A stretch of 64,000 nt of DNA from Nitrososphaerales archaeon (GCA_030041295.1 JASHOD010000039.1:124001-188000), one strand, 5' to 3'. Counted from the stretch's first letter, positions 14,186 to 23,809 are shown. Numbers and translations are program-made. The notes: generated from the letters alone by a model not told the origin.

Positions 14186-16471
14186 TTGAACGTATTAATT
14201 CTTGGAATGGATGGTTACATTGGCTGGAGTCTTGGACTTCATTTAGCAGAAAAAGGAAACAAAGTAGTTGGTGTTGACAATTTCTCCCGCCGAAAAACAG
14301 TTGAAGAAATTGGAAGCTGGTCTGCGACTCCAATTCAATCAATGGAGAAGAGAATGCACAACGCGAAAGCCGTCTACCAAGATAGACTTCGCTTCCATGA
14401 AGGGGATCTGAACGATTACAAATTCATTGCTGACGTCCTAAAGACGACTAAACCTGATGTCATAGTACATTTGGGCGAACAACCTTCTGCGCCATACAGC
14501 ATGATAGATGTTGAGCATGCAGCATATACTCAGCAAAACAATGTCATCGGCACATTGAACCTGCTCTTTGCAATGCGAGACTGTTCACCAGATGCCCATC
14601 TGCTCAAGCTGGGATGCTACAGTGAGGATACCCAAGTTCTTACAAGAAACGGCTGGAAATACTTCTACGAACTCCAATATGAAGATGAAGTTTGTTGTCT
14701 TGATCCCGCTTCTGAAGAGATCCGTTACGACAAGCCCTCGAACATTGTGGCCTATCCATACAATGGCAAGATGCTTAGGATCGATACTTCGAACATTGAT
14801 TTCCTGATTACACCAAACCACCGTGTGGTATACAGGTACTTGGGTTCGCAATACAAAGAATCAATAGGCACGATACACATTGCAACCTCCGAGGAGGTTT
14901 TCAGCAAGAACTTTGCAGTACCAAAATCAGGAAACTGGAACGCCGAAGACGTAGAATCCTTTGAAGTTCCCTCAATGGAAGTTAGGGGAGTTTGGGGGCA
15001 CTATCACACCGTAACAAAACAAGTATTCAGAATGGATAAGTGGCTGAGCTTCTTTGGCTGGTTCGTTGCGGAAGGTTCTGTTCGTCGAAGAAACGGAGAG
15101 CCAACGGCCGTCTACTTGGCGCAAAAGAGCAGTTCGCCAAAAGCTGAGCACCTTAGGAAAGCTGTGCAGGAACTAGGACTTAATTTTGTCGAGTCGAAAC
15201 TCGAAGATAAGCGTAGACCTCTGGTCATGTCGAATTTTGAGATATCAAATAATCACTTGGCAAACTATCTTGCTCAATTTGGAACTTCTGAAAATAAGTT
15301 CATACCAAGCGGACTGAAAAATGTCAGCAAGAGGCAGCTCAAGATTTTGTTTGATGCTTTGATGCTTGGTGATGGCCACGTTGACAAGAAGACTGGTTCT
15401 ATGTACTATCATAGCAAGTCAGAGCATTTGCTTGGCGACGTTCAAGAAATTGCAATGAAGCTGGGTTACGGTGCAACGATTTGCGAGCACCTGAGGGAAG
15501 ATAGAGGTTTCATAGAAAAGTACCTCTGCATCTCACGTCACCCAAACGGACGCGCATCTTCAAGGTCTCAAAGCTGGCAAAAGTACAAGGGCGTTGTTTA
15601 CTGTTGCAGTGTCCCGACGGGAGTAATCATGGTAAGGCGCAACGGGAAATCAGCGTTTAGCGGGAACACGATGGGCGAGTACGGAACTCCTCCCGTGGAT
15701 ATCCCTGAAGGATTCTTTGAAGTTGAACACAACGGAAGAAAGGCTAAACTCATGTTCCCGCGCTATCCAGGATCTTTCTATCACGCGAGTAAAGTGCACG
15801 ATACGTTCAACATAATGCTAGCCTGCAGAATTTGGGGGCTCAGGTCTACTGATGTAATGCAGGGCGTAGTATACGGTACTCGTACTCATGAGATAAATCC
15901 AGCTGAGAATCCAAAGATGTGCACTCGATTTGATTTCGACGAAGTTTTCGGAACTGCGATTAACAGGTACTGCGCAGAGGCTGTAATTGGGTACCCTCTG
16001 ACTGTTTATGGAAAAGGCGGACAGACGAGAGGGTTCCTCGCTCTAGTTGACTCAATACAGTGCCTTACTCTGATTTCTGAAAATCCACCCGAGAAAGGAG
16101 AATACAGGGTCTTTAATCAAATTGACGAAACATACGACGTAACTGGTCTTGCTAATACTGTAAAGAAGGTTGGAGAGCGCAAAGGCCTTAAGATCAGTGT
16201 CGAGCACGTGCCCAATCCAAGGAAGGAGGCCGAGGAGCATCACTACAAGGTTGAGGCAAAGCACCTGCGTAATTTAGGATTCAAGCAAACAAGAGCACTT
16301 GAACAGGAAGTCGACTTGATGCTTGATGACCTGATGATGTGCAAGGATAGAATAAAAGAGAAGGAACAAGTGATTGCCCCTAAGACTAGTTGGGAGTCGG
16401 GCAGATACTTGATGCCGAGTGTTGAGACGCACTCCCTCTTGAAGGAAAAGTCTCAAGAATCATCTGCTTAA
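14186..16471 (+). CDS. sqdB: UDP-sulfoquinovose synthase interrupted by an intein
   Basis: A 761-residue precursor. The host protein (residues 1-143 plus 495-761, about 410 residues) matches SQD1/Agl3, which converts UDP-glucose and sulfite to UDP-sulfoquinovose for sulfolipid or, in Sulfolobus, for N-glycans. It has the NAD motif GMDGYIGWS, HLGEQPSAPYS, the catalytic TMGEYGTP after the intein, Tyr-x3-Lys in SFYHASKVHD, and the GFLALVDSIQC block. Residues 144-494 are an intein. The start is a TTG at 14186, with a TATA-like TTAAATAG about 38 bases upstream. Position inside a surface-glycan island favours use in glycoprotein glycans over sulfolipid, which is an inference. Confidence 0.93.
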   Translation: MNVLILGMDGYIGWSLGLHLAEKGNKVVGVDNFSRRKTVEEIGSWSATPIQSMEKRMHNAKAVYQDRLRFHEGDLNDYKFIADVLKTTKPDVIVHLGEQPSAPYSMIDVEHAAYTQQNNVIGTLNLLFAMRDCSPDAHLLKLGCYSEDTQVLTRNGWKYFYELQYEDEVCCLDPASEEIRYDKPSNIVAYPYNGKMLRIDTSNIDFLITPNHRVVYRYLGSQYKESIGTIHIATSEEVFSKNFAVPKSGNWNAEDVESFEVPSMEVRGVWGHYHTVTKQVFRMDKWLSFFGWFVAEGSVRRRNGEPTAVYLAQKSSSPKAEHLRKAVQELGLNFVESKLEDKRRPLVMSNFEISNNHLANYLAQFGTSENKFIPSGLKNVSKRQLKILFDALMLGDGHVDKKTGSMYYHSKSEHLLGDVQEIAMKLGYGATICEHLREDRGFIEKYLCISRHPNGRASSRSQSWQKYKGVVYCCSVPTGVIMVRRNGKSAFSGNTMGEYGTPPVDIPEGFFEVEHNGRKAKLMFPRYPGSFYHASKVHDTFNIMLACRIWGLRSTDVMQGVVYGTRTHEINPAENPKMCTRFDFDEVFGTAINRYCAEAVIGYPLTVYGKGGQTRGFLALVDSIQCLTLISENPPEKGEYRVFNQIDETYDVTGLANTVKKVGERKGLKISVEHVPNPRKEAEEHHYKVEAKHLRNLGFKQTRALEQEVDLMLDDLMMCKDRIKEKEQVIAPKTSWESGRYLMPSVETHSLLKEKSQESSA
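14615..15667 (+). mobile_element. Intein with LAGLIDADG homing endonuclease in UDP-sulfoquinovose synthase
   Basis: The 351-residue insert begins with Cys144 (CYSEDTQVLTRNGW, block A) and has block B TPNHRVVYR, endonuclease block C FFGWFVAEGSV, block E LMLGDGHVD and a C-terminal VYCCSVPTG...FSGN ending in Asn494, followed by Thr495 of the host. Cys1, terminal Asn and +1 Thr fit class 1 splicing. The penultimate residue is Gly in place of the usual His. Both acidic residues of the LAGLIDADG motifs (Glu, Asp) are present, so the endonuclease looks intact. The insertion is directly before the catalytic Thr of the TMGEYG motif. Confidence 0.93.
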
Positions 16472-16507
16472 AGAAGCAGCTGATAGATTTCAGCCATAAC
16501 GGATATC

Positions 16508-18007
16508 TCACAATAGATACAGTCCCACTCCATTTTGCTGAATGATGGTCGTCAAATTGTAACTGGCGGAGTTTCCAATAGCATACCAAACTACGTAGAA
16601 GCTACCATTGACTTCACTATGCATGAGACTTAGCGCAGATTCTATGTTAAATTGTGAGGGAACGATGTACACCGTGTATCTCTGGTCGAGATTTGACTTG
16701 AGATACCCTTCGTAATTCTCATTCGTTAGAATAGCAGAATGGCTCATAAGATTTGAATTCAGGCTACCATCTATAGCTTGTAGTCCTGGAATTTCTTCCA
16801 AAGGAAAGGCCGTTGCCGAAAGTCCTTTTGGGATATACGAACCGGCTTGTTGGTTCACAGGCAAGATTGTAGAGACGGAGTAAAGTCCCCCTATAACGAA
16901 CATACAAGCCAAAATGATGCTCGCTACTTCCACTTTGGACGGAGAACGGATTTTCTTGGTCAGTTTATTGAATCCATTTGTAGCATAAAACGTCAACGGA
17001 ATAGGCAGAAGTAGTATCCATCTATTGTAAAATGGAATAGCATCGGTTGGAATGACAACTATGCTATACCCGGCAATTAGGAGAAATATGGTCATCGGCA
17101 TTGCTATTTTGTCTTTGTAGAATCCGTAGACTGATGGAATAATCAATGGAAGCGTAGTGTAAATAGACAAAGAAAAAATGTATTCCAACAAGTTTTGGTA
17201 CGACCCACCAATGAAGCGACCATCAGCTTGAAAGTAATTTACCAGTCCACTTGAAGAGATGCCGAGGGTAGAACCAAGGGGAACCGTTTGTGGCCCTCGC
17301 ACTGCGTAAGTCAGATTTAATGAAGGAGAAGAAGGAAGAAGATTAGGTTTTGCAAATTCTATGAGTGTCAATAGTAACAAGAATAACACAACTGAGCAAA
17401 GAGTCAAGCTAGTTACTAGATTTTTTCTTATTATGCCACTTTTTACTAACTGAAAGGCGAACACCACAGTCAATAAAACAGCAACAAGTGGTTCGGTGAA
17501 AAAAATCAATATAGTAAGAAGCAATTTCCAAAATAACTTTTCATTTGATAGAAGATTTGCTCCTGCGATCCCGATCAAAATGAAGAAAAACGAAAATGCG
17601 AGTTCCTCGTCAAGAGCATCCCAGCCGAGACGAAGGATCGCTGGTTGAAGGATCAGAAGAAAGGTGCAGAATAATGAAAGTCGATTCGACCATTTAAGAC
17701 CATTTTTCAGCATGTAAAAGAATGAAACAGAGAATATTCCATAAATTAGGGGCGAAGCTATCTTGAGTTCCAAAAAGGGGTTTGCGTTTGTAAGAGAAAG
17801 GATTGACTTTAGTACGAATTCTCCGAAAATTCCAGTGCAAATAGTTTTCAAATTAATAACCAATGGGTTGAGAATTGCAACGATGTAACCACTCATGGTA
17901 TCGAAACCAGTGGAATAGATTCCAGCGCTGATTTGCGAGACGCTCCGTAATACAACTGCGACGACAAATATCCCTAGAGGGAAAGTAGATCGTCTTTTTG
18001 TTTGCAA
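16508..18007 (-). CDS. Polytopic membrane protein, possible GT-C glycosyltransferase
   Basis: A 499-residue protein with about ten to eleven hydrophobic helices, an acidic-aromatic loop after the first helix (SQISAGIYSTGFDTMSGY), the luminal pair WDALDEELAF near residue 130, and a C-terminal extracellular domain of about 110 residues. This plan resembles lipid-linked-sugar-dependent GT-C enzymes, but no signature settles the family. It lies in the glycan island, convergent with UDP-sulfoquinovose synthase. A 6-base inverted repeat (AGTACG/CGTACT) sits just upstream of its start. Confidence 0.65.
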   Translation of the reverse strand: MQTKRRSTFPLGIFVVAVVLRSVSQISAGIYSTGFDTMSGYIVAILNPLVINLKTICTGIFGEFVLKSILSLTNANPFLELKIASPLIYGIFSVSFFYMLKNGLKWSNRLSLFCTFLLILQPAILRLGWDALDEELAFSFFFILIGIAGANLLSNEKLFWKLLLTILIFFTEPLVAVLLTVVFAFQLVKSGIIRKNLVTSLTLCSVVLFLLLLTLIEFAKPNLLPSSPSLNLTYAVRGPQTVPLGSTLGISSSGLVNYFQADGRFIGGSYQNLLEYIFSLSIYTTLPLIIPSVYGFYKDKIAMPMTIFLLIAGYSIVVIPTDAIPFYNRWILLLPIPLTFYATNGFNKLTKKIRSPSKVEVASIILACMFVIGGLYSVSTILPVNQQAGSYIPKGLSATAFPLEEIPGLQAIDGSLNSNLMSHSAILTNENYEGYLKSNLDQRYTVYIVPSQFNIESALSLMHSEVNGSFYVVWYAIGNSASYNLTTIIQQNGVGLYLL

Positions 18008-18178
18008 TTGATCAACCCATTGATTGAGTACGAGTTCCCGTACTTTCTATCCGCCTTAATAAATTCAAAATATTATTTTTCGCTAGAGTATTGATCAGAT
18101 CTCACATTATGCGAGGTAATCATAGGACCGTGCTGTTCGATGGCCCTTGAGGTTTGCGGCTCTATAGATCCTGTTAGC

Positions 18179-18556
18179 TTATTGAGTCATCGATAGATCT
18201 TTAGGCTTATCTTCTTGCCTAGCTTCTGGCGAATTTGACAGAATAATGGCTAAATTATCATGAAGGATTTTCACTTTATCTCTTAAATCAAGTACCATGT
18301 TGTACAACCAAAATACGACAAGAGTGAGAAAGAGCACTCCTAATATAGCGATTAACGAACTCTCGTATTGGAATCCGAATATAGTAATGTAAGGTGTTAT
18401 GATAGTTGGATCCGCTGATATAACAATAATACAAAGTCCAACCAAAAGCCAAACTATCATCGACTCTATATTTTGTTTCGCAGATCGGATGAATAGTATT
18501 CCTCTTACGAATATGATTGCCCCGACGGCTATCCCCACTATACCTATGGCTGTCAT
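18179..18556 (-). CDS. DUF2304-family small membrane protein
   Basis: A 125-residue protein with three membrane helices (about 2-22, 32-52, 63-88) followed by a charged helix (LYNMVLDLRDKVKILHDN). The fold and length match DUF2304, a family commonly found right beside GT2 dolichyl-phosphate-sugar synthases. Here its ATG overlaps the stop of the GT2 gene by four bases, so it is translated together with that enzyme and may act as its membrane partner. Confidence 0.8.
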   Translation of the reverse strand: MTAIGIVGIAVGAIIFVRGILFIRSAKQNIESMIVWLLVGLCIIVISADPTIITPYITIFGFQYESSLIAILGVLFLTLVVFWLYNMVLDLRDKVKILHDNLAIILSNSPEARQEDKPKDLSMTQ

Positions 18557-19353
18557 TGAGTTTTATGACGCCTTTTGAATATGAGTGCAATCGATATTAC
18601 TTTGAACATGCTAATTGGATACAAGAAAAATGTGCTAGGAGTAAATTGCGATTTACCGACGAGCCTCTTAGGCATCTCTACGGCCACCTCTTCGTATTTG
18701 AATCCTAGTATCAAAGCTCTAAGAGTTTGATCGACGGCCCAGTGCTTATCTTCTATGTCAAACAGAGCTTTGATCGCATCTATGCGGTAAGCGCGAAAAC
18801 CCGACGTTATATCAGTCAGATCTGCATGACCTACTGCCTTAACTACTCCACTGAAGAAACGTATTCCAGCCCGTCTAACAACACTATACTCTTTGTGACT
18901 CTCGTTAAGAAATCTGCTCCCAGTAACAATATCACTTTCTCCATTAATCAAATGGTTGACAATTACCGGAATATATGCAGGATCATGTTGGCCATCGGAA
19001 TCTAATTGAACGACCAAATCGCAATTTGAGTTAAGGCAATATCTGTATCCAGTCCTAAGAGCTCCACCAACTCCAGTATTGTAAATATGCTTTATGACCT
19101 TCGCACCTTCTTTCCTTGCAATTCGGGCAGTGTCATCGGTTGAGCAATCGTCCACTACAACGACCTCGCTAACATATTTGCAACTATTGCGAACCACTTC
19201 CCCAATCATAGAGCTCTCATTGTGGGCCGGGATGATTGCCATCACTCGATACGATCTCAGGTAATTCAATTGAATTTCAATGGATGATATCTGAGGATCA
19301 TCGCTTTGCAAACTTGATTGGATCAACGGTTGAGCACTCAAATCTACTTTCAA
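18553..19353 (-). CDS. GT2 glycosyltransferase, polyprenyl-phosphate sugar synthase-like
   Basis: A 266-residue GT2 enzyme: AIIPAHNESSMIGEVV, VVDDCSTDDT, the metal site QLDSDGQHDP, TGSRF and TSGFRAYR. It resembles DPM1-type synthases that load a sugar from a nucleotide donor onto dolichyl phosphate at the inner membrane face. There is no C-terminal membrane domain; the downstream DUF2304 protein may supply the anchor. The start is a TTG at 19353. The first 36 residues before VMAIIPAHNE are not typical of the family, so a later start is possible. Confidence 0.88.
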   Translation of the reverse strand: MKVDLSAQPLIQSSLQSDDPQISSIEIQLNYLRSYRVMAIIPAHNESSMIGEVVRNSCKYVSEVVVVDDCSTDDTARIARKEGAKVIKHIYNTGVGGALRTGYRYCLNSNCDLVVQLDSDGQHDPAYIPVIVNHLINGESDIVTGSRFLNESHKEYSVVRRAGIRFFSGVVKAVGHADLTDITSGFRAYRIDAIKALFDIEDKHWAVDQTLRALILGFKYEEVAVEMPKRLVGKSQFTPSTFFLYPISMFKVISIALIFKRRHKTQ

Positions 19354-19519
19354 CCAGTATAATAATGCACTGTGATATTAAGATGAACCTGACTCCGTAA
19401 GAAAGCATTGACTGACTGGGCATATAGCTTATAATGAGAAAGTAAACAATAACCAAGATTATCTCAATCAATGCACAAAAGAGGCTATGATGTGTGAAGG
19501 CATGGATTTTGCTTTTCAT
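19298..19519 (-). CDS. Possible small two-helix membrane protein
   Basis: A 73-residue frame with two hydrophobic segments (about 12-31 and 40-56) and a good upstream arrangement: TATA-like AATTATATCT near 19548-19557 about 34 bases before the ATG at 19519. It overlaps the 5' end of the GT2 frame by 56 bases. It may be a real short leader gene of the GT2-DUF2304 operon, or only the untranslated leader. The family is not recognised. Confidence 0.38.
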   Translation of the reverse strand: MKSKIHAFTHHSLFCALIEIILVIVYFLIISYMPSQSMLSYGVRFILISQCIIILVESRFECSTVDPIKFAKR

Positions 19520-19639
19520 AAAAGTGCCTAGAATTTCTCCTATGAGTTAGATATAATTACACTTCGACGAGCACCAATAGGATGCTTAGTATCTTGTCAG
19601 TTTTCTTGACATCAACGAATACGAGGTAATGGAACTCTC

Positions 19640-21997
19640 TTGCTATTCGGACTCTATATTGTACCATCTATCATCTTGCTGGTTAGCGGCTGCGCGCTAT
19701 ACATTCTGCTGGTCTTCGTTCCTGGTCTGCTCCTCTATTACAAGACGCTGAAAGGCTTCCCAGTCTTCCATGGTTCAATAGTGTCGCTGATAGTATTTGG
19801 GAATGTCTTCGGAACATCCTTGCTCATAGCAGTCGCATGGAGTCTCGCGCGATTTGGACTGTTCAACGTATTCGCCATCATTGGTGCTGAGTGGGTGGCC
19901 ACCCTTGTCATTGTATGGAGAGGCTTTTCGTTCAAGGAATTTATCAGCATAATTAAACCACGCCTTGATTGGAAAGAAATTGCTTTCATTATAACGACAT
20001 TTTCAATTTCCTTGTATTTCCTTCTTCCCGCATTCTCTCTTGTGTCTAGGGGATTGCTATACTCTGGTGCGGACTTTTCTAATGTGTCAGTAGTTGCAAA
20101 TCTTATTGTAGCTCATTCAGGTTGGCCAAATCTTTCCATTTTCTATTCTCCTTATACTTCTCAAGCAGTTTTCGCTCCGGGGCTCCCTCTCTTCTATGCT
20201 CTATTTGCTAGCTTGTTAGGCACGAATGCTGCATATTTGCCAAACTACTTTGTTTTGGTAGGTCTCACTCTTGCTACTTTTGCAGCTTCAACGCTCGTTT
20301 CCGTATTTGCGGAGAGTCCTGTAGCTAAGTATGGCTTGCCTCTTGTTTGGATTGTTGGATCAATATCAAGTCCTTTTTTGGCTAATTTTATGCTCAACTA
20401 TGTCTTCACTGGAGGAACTCCAGACGGGATAGCAAGTATAGCTCCGTTTCTTGTTGCGTTAGTATTGATGATAGAAATTCTGAGAACACAAAACGTACCC
20501 AGATTGGGCATTCTCGCCTTTCTCCTCGCAACTGCCGCAGTTTTGATGTTTAACCAACTCACTTTCGCCATACTTGGTCTCGCTATATTATCATTCGGAA
20601 TTGTTTCGATAGGATTGAAGCCGTGGCGATGGTTGATAGCCACCCTAGGATTGATTGTTGCCATTCTGGTTCTGTTATCTCCGGACTATCTCGATATTTT
20701 TAAGGCAGCTCAAATTTCGCCTGCGTTGTCGAGTAGCTCTTCTGGTTTTTTTTATAGTCCTAGTATGTGGATAGGTTACTTTGAAACTTACAGTGTGATA
20801 GGACTAATCTTTGCTCTCCTCGGACTATTAGTTCTCCTGTCATCTAGAATTCTCGCTAGAAACAATGCTCGTTTTCAACATGTTGCTGCAGTCGTTAGTG
20901 GCCGTTCAGTAGTGGCTCTATGGCTCACCTTTGTGCTTGTTAGCATTCTTGCTTATTCTCCTTATGGGCAGTCTCTACTTGGAGTGTCGTTTCAAAGATT
21001 CTTGCTATATCTTCCTATCATCTTATTGCCTTTAATTGCGATTACTTTCAACATTTTGAATAAAGTTATTGATAAAAGGATAGTAGTTGTGACATTCATT
21101 TTGTTCATATTACTTGGAAGTTATGTAGGTATATCCGCCAATTCCTCACAGAGCTCTTCAGATCTTCAAAAAACCAATAGTATTTTCACAAATCAAGACT
21201 TGGCAGCAGTAACTTGGTTTACGAATCATGCTAATGAATCTGGAGTTATCGTGACTGATGATAACAGCGGAGGCTCTGGATCGCTATGGGTAAGAGACTT
21301 TGTAACGTTTCCAACCTACACGCGTGATAAGGGTTTATTACCAGTGGACTTGCATGACCCACCACCATATAATCTCCCGGCATATTATGCAAATCTTATG
21401 TTCACTGATCCAAATTCTACTAATGCTGCAAAGGCATTCACGCTGCTGAATTTTACCTACTACTACCTCGAACGTAATTATGATGCAAAAGAATGCCAAG
21501 TGTTTTCTGTTCTTCCATACATGAAATTAATCTACTCAAATTCACAGGTTGACATATTCCAATATGTTCCAAGCCAGAATACAAGTTTCTTTATCAACGC
21601 GGTAGATTACTCGAATGCTTCGGATGGTGTTTCGCTTCTTAAGTTTGATCCCGCTTTGAATTCCTCGGCATTGCTTCCGCTTGCCTACAATGCAATTTCA
21701 TCAATTTCGCCAGGTAGCAGCTTCGATGAAAATTTCACGTCCTACACTTTGCGGATGAATTCGCCCGGAGAGTATTCGCTTTTTGTAAATGGATATGTCT
21801 ATCATACTCAGGAGTTTCTGAATGTATCAGTCAACAACGTCTATCAGGGTTCGGTTTATTTTAATTCTACTGGCCTTGTGTTTGGATCTCCCTTAAAGCT
21901 ATCATTGCCAAAGGGAAGTGTGACTATCACGTTGACATTCGAAGGAAACGTCGGTTGGGCGAATCCAATTGATTATCTTGTACTTAATCAACTATAG
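19640..21997 (+). CDS. Large polytopic membrane protein with extracellular C-terminal domain
   Basis: A 785-residue protein with about 13 membrane helices in the first 500 residues and an extracellular C-terminal region of about 280 residues. The loop after the third helix group (LYSGADFSNVSVVANLIVAHSG) and FAPGLPLFYALFASLLG resemble the DUF6541/GT-C-like membrane proteins of archaeal and actinobacterial glycan clusters, though I cannot confirm the family. The C-terminal part ends in a beta-rich module (MNSPGEYSLFVNGYV...LSLPKGSVTITLTF), possibly carbohydrate-binding. The start is a TTG at 19640; a GAGGT site lies about 13 bases before it. Confidence 0.75.
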   Translation: MLFGLYIVPSIILLVSGCALYILLVFVPGLLLYYKTLKGFPVFHGSIVSLIVFGNVFGTSLLIAVAWSLARFGLFNVFAIIGAEWVATLVIVWRGFSFKEFISIIKPRLDWKEIAFIITTFSISLYFLLPAFSLVSRGLLYSGADFSNVSVVANLIVAHSGWPNLSIFYSPYTSQAVFAPGLPLFYALFASLLGTNAAYLPNYFVLVGLTLATFAASTLVSVFAESPVAKYGLPLVWIVGSISSPFLANFMLNYVFTGGTPDGIASIAPFLVALVLMIEILRTQNVPRLGILAFLLATAAVLMFNQLTFAILGLAILSFGIVSIGLKPWRWLIATLGLIVAILVLLSPDYLDIFKAAQISPALSSSSSGFFYSPSMWIGYFETYSVIGLIFALLGLLVLLSSRILARNNARFQHVAAVVSGRSVVALWLTFVLVSILAYSPYGQSLLGVSFQRFLLYLPIILLPLIAITFNILNKVIDKRIVVVTFILFILLGSYVGISANSSQSSSDLQKTNSIFTNQDLAAVTWFTNHANESGVIVTDDNSGGSGSLWVRDFVTFPTYTRDKGLLPVDLHDPPPYNLPAYYANLMFTDPNSTNAAKAFTLLNFTYYYLERNYDAKECQVFSVLPYMKLIYSNSQVDIFQYVPSQNTSFFINAVDYSNASDGVSLLKFDPALNSSALLPLAYNAISSISPGSSFDENFTSYTLRMNSPGEYSLFVNGYVYHTQEFLNVSVNNVYQGSVYFNSTGLVFGSPLKLSLPKGSVTITLTFEGNVGWANPIDYLVLNQL

Positions 21998-22078
21998 ATT
22001 TACGTAACATTTGTCAAACGAACCACTACTAGATACAAGGATTAATATGATCGAAATGCGCAGAGCCAGCTGAGCATT

Positions 22079-22867
22079 TTACAAGATTTGGACTCCCTTC
22101 TGAAAACCTTCACTTCGAGCTAAAATGCAAGTATTCTCACCTGCCGTGGAGAAGTAAACCTCTGAAGCTGATAGAATCCTGCTTATCATAGTGAGTCCTA
22201 GGAGGATTAGACCTTTTGGACTCGGATGCTCTTCAAATATTTTTGGTGAGTATAATAAGAAAGTATCAGTGAAAACATCTTCGATAACGAATCCTGATTT
22301 ACGAAGTTCATTCGTCCAAAAATCAGCATCATGTAGGCTTATGTGAGTATCATCCGTGAACGCATACCATTCCGACTTCATGAGCTTATTTCCTATGCTC
22401 TTCGTGTTTGGAGTCCGAATTATTAGATAGCCTCCTGGAACTAGCGAATCGGCCGCACATTTTAGAAATGATAAGGGATTAGTGAGATGTTCTATAACAT
22501 CAATGGCTACTACCACTGAGAACGTTCTTCCTCTATAGGGAATTGCTTCCGCAGAGGCACGAACAAAATTAGGAAGATTTTTTTGAACATCCAAATCGGC
22601 AATGTCAAGCGAAAACGTCTGAAATTTTCTTTGAGCTAGGTTACACAATGAGCTTAGTCCTGAGCCAACTTCGAGCATTCTCCCACTCAGCGCTTTGGGA
22701 AGAAGACCTAATTGTTTTTTTGAATTCTTTCCATCTAATGTGAGGAGAATCTTATCGTAAATCTTGCCTATCAGCGTCTTTGACTTAAGCTTCTTGTTAA
22801 AATAATTGGCATCAAACCTGCTAGAAGAACTCTTCATATCATACAAGCTTTGTTTATCTTGAGCCAA
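22079..22867 (-). CDS. Class I SAM-dependent methyltransferase
   Basis: A 262-residue methyltransferase with motif I MLEVGSGLSSLC, the acidic post-I segment FSLDIADLD, and VVAIDVIEHLTNPLSFL followed by LVPGGYLIIRTPN, all in the usual order of the Methyltransf_11 group. The IEHL and PGGYLIIR blocks are typical of sugar or quinone methyltransferases. Inside a surface-glycan island it probably methylates a glycan or lipid-linked sugar; the substrate is inferred. The start is TTG. Confidence 0.85.
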   Translation of the reverse strand: MAQDKQSLYDMKSSSSRFDANYFNKKLKSKTLIGKIYDKILLTLDGKNSKKQLGLLPKALSGRMLEVGSGLSSLCNLAQRKFQTFSLDIADLDVQKNLPNFVRASAEAIPYRGRTFSVVVAIDVIEHLTNPLSFLKCAADSLVPGGYLIIRTPNTKSIGNKLMKSEWYAFTDDTHISLHDADFWTNELRKSGFVIEDVFTDTFLLYSPKIFEEHPSPKGLILLGLTMISRILSASEVYFSTAGENTCILARSEGFQKGVQIL

Positions 22868-22994
22868 ATTGATTTCAAAGCGACGGGACTGAACTGAATC
22901 TCGTAGTCGTATTTCGATTTAAACTTAATCTTTTAGATCAGAAGTACTGCGGAAGAAAATTACATTACAATATCAAATCAATTTTTGCTTGCAT

Positions 22995-23546
22995 TTAGAT
23001 TACTCTTTTAACATTTAGCATCATGGGAAGAGAAATCATTGTCCTCTTTTTGACTTTGACCTTTACAGAACCCTCGATATATTCGAAGCCGGCTGATTCA
23101 AAGAGTTTGCGCCCCTTATAATTTGACTCAAAAACTCTTAGATAAATTTGTGATAAACCAGTTGACCTTGCTTCTTTTATTATCGTTGACAAAAGTTCTT
23201 TTCCTACTCCTTTCCCTTGAATTTGACTTCCTAAGAATATTCCCAAGACACCAATCCCTCTCCTCTTGATTCTTACATAGGCGAATCCAGCGATTTTATT
23301 GTCTATACTAACAACAAGACATATCCAGGAAATATTCGGTAAATTCATAGCCAAAAACAACTTGTTGATAATCGGAATAGTAGAAAGCATCAAGGATAAT
23401 CGCCATATCGGATTAAAATATCCATTGTTGTGCATTTCTTCTTTGAACAATCCCGGGTGAAAGAAATGCTTTGATTCCTTCGAGCTATTTGACCATAGTG
23501 AGTCTAGGACAGCGATGTCTCCGAAGTCGGCTCTCCTTATGATCAA
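22995..23546 (-). CDS. GNAT-family N-acetyltransferase
   Basis: From the TTG at 23546 the product is 183 residues and begins (M)IIRRADFGDIAVLDSLW, a typical GNAT N-terminus. The acetyl-CoA loop is LGSQIQGKGVGKELL with the following ARSTGLSQIYLRVFESN and GRKLFESAGFEYIEG. The frame is open 45 codons further upstream (to 23681), but that part overlaps a flippase relic and has no family resemblance, so the later start is preferred. It may acetylate an amino sugar such as perosamine made by the GMD/PerA pair, an inference from context. Confidence 0.78.
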   Translation of the reverse strand: MIIRRADFGDIAVLDSLWSNSSKESKHFFHPGLFKEEMHNNGYFNPIWRLSLMLSTIPIINKLFLAMNLPNISWICLVVSIDNKIAGFAYVRIKRRGIGVLGIFLGSQIQGKGVGKELLSTIIKEARSTGLSQIYLRVFESNYKGRKLFESAGFEYIEGSVKVKVKKRTMISLPMMLNVKRVI

Positions 23547-23620
23547 ATCTTTGAGATCAGCTTGGGTTTTTGTTTGTGATTTTCTTTGTACCAGAATTTC
23601 TGCCAAGTAACTCACTGACA

Positions 23621-23809
23621 CTACTGTACGAGTGTAATTATAACGTTTGACGAGATGAGCGTAAGGACATAGGAGCAACAAAGAGCAGTCCCGACTAGTC
23701 TTCCAGTTATGATGACCACTACTGCACCAGAAAGACTTGTAAACAAATTACCGATAAGCAGAGAACTGCTTCTGCTGAAATATCTTAGTGCTATTCCTGC
23801 TTTCAACAA
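23621..23809 (-). pseudogene. N-terminal relic of a Wzx-type flippase gene
   Basis: A 62-codon frame encodes RYFSRSSSLLIGNLFTSLSG and then VVVIITGRLVGTA, matching the first helix and GRLLGP-type loop of polysaccharide flippases (compare FVGNLVSTIILAV...GRLLGPANYG in the intact gene at 25271-26827). After the loop the similarity fades (CCSYVLTLISS) and the frame stops. Only the first two helices remain, so it is a truncated copy. Confidence 0.6.
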
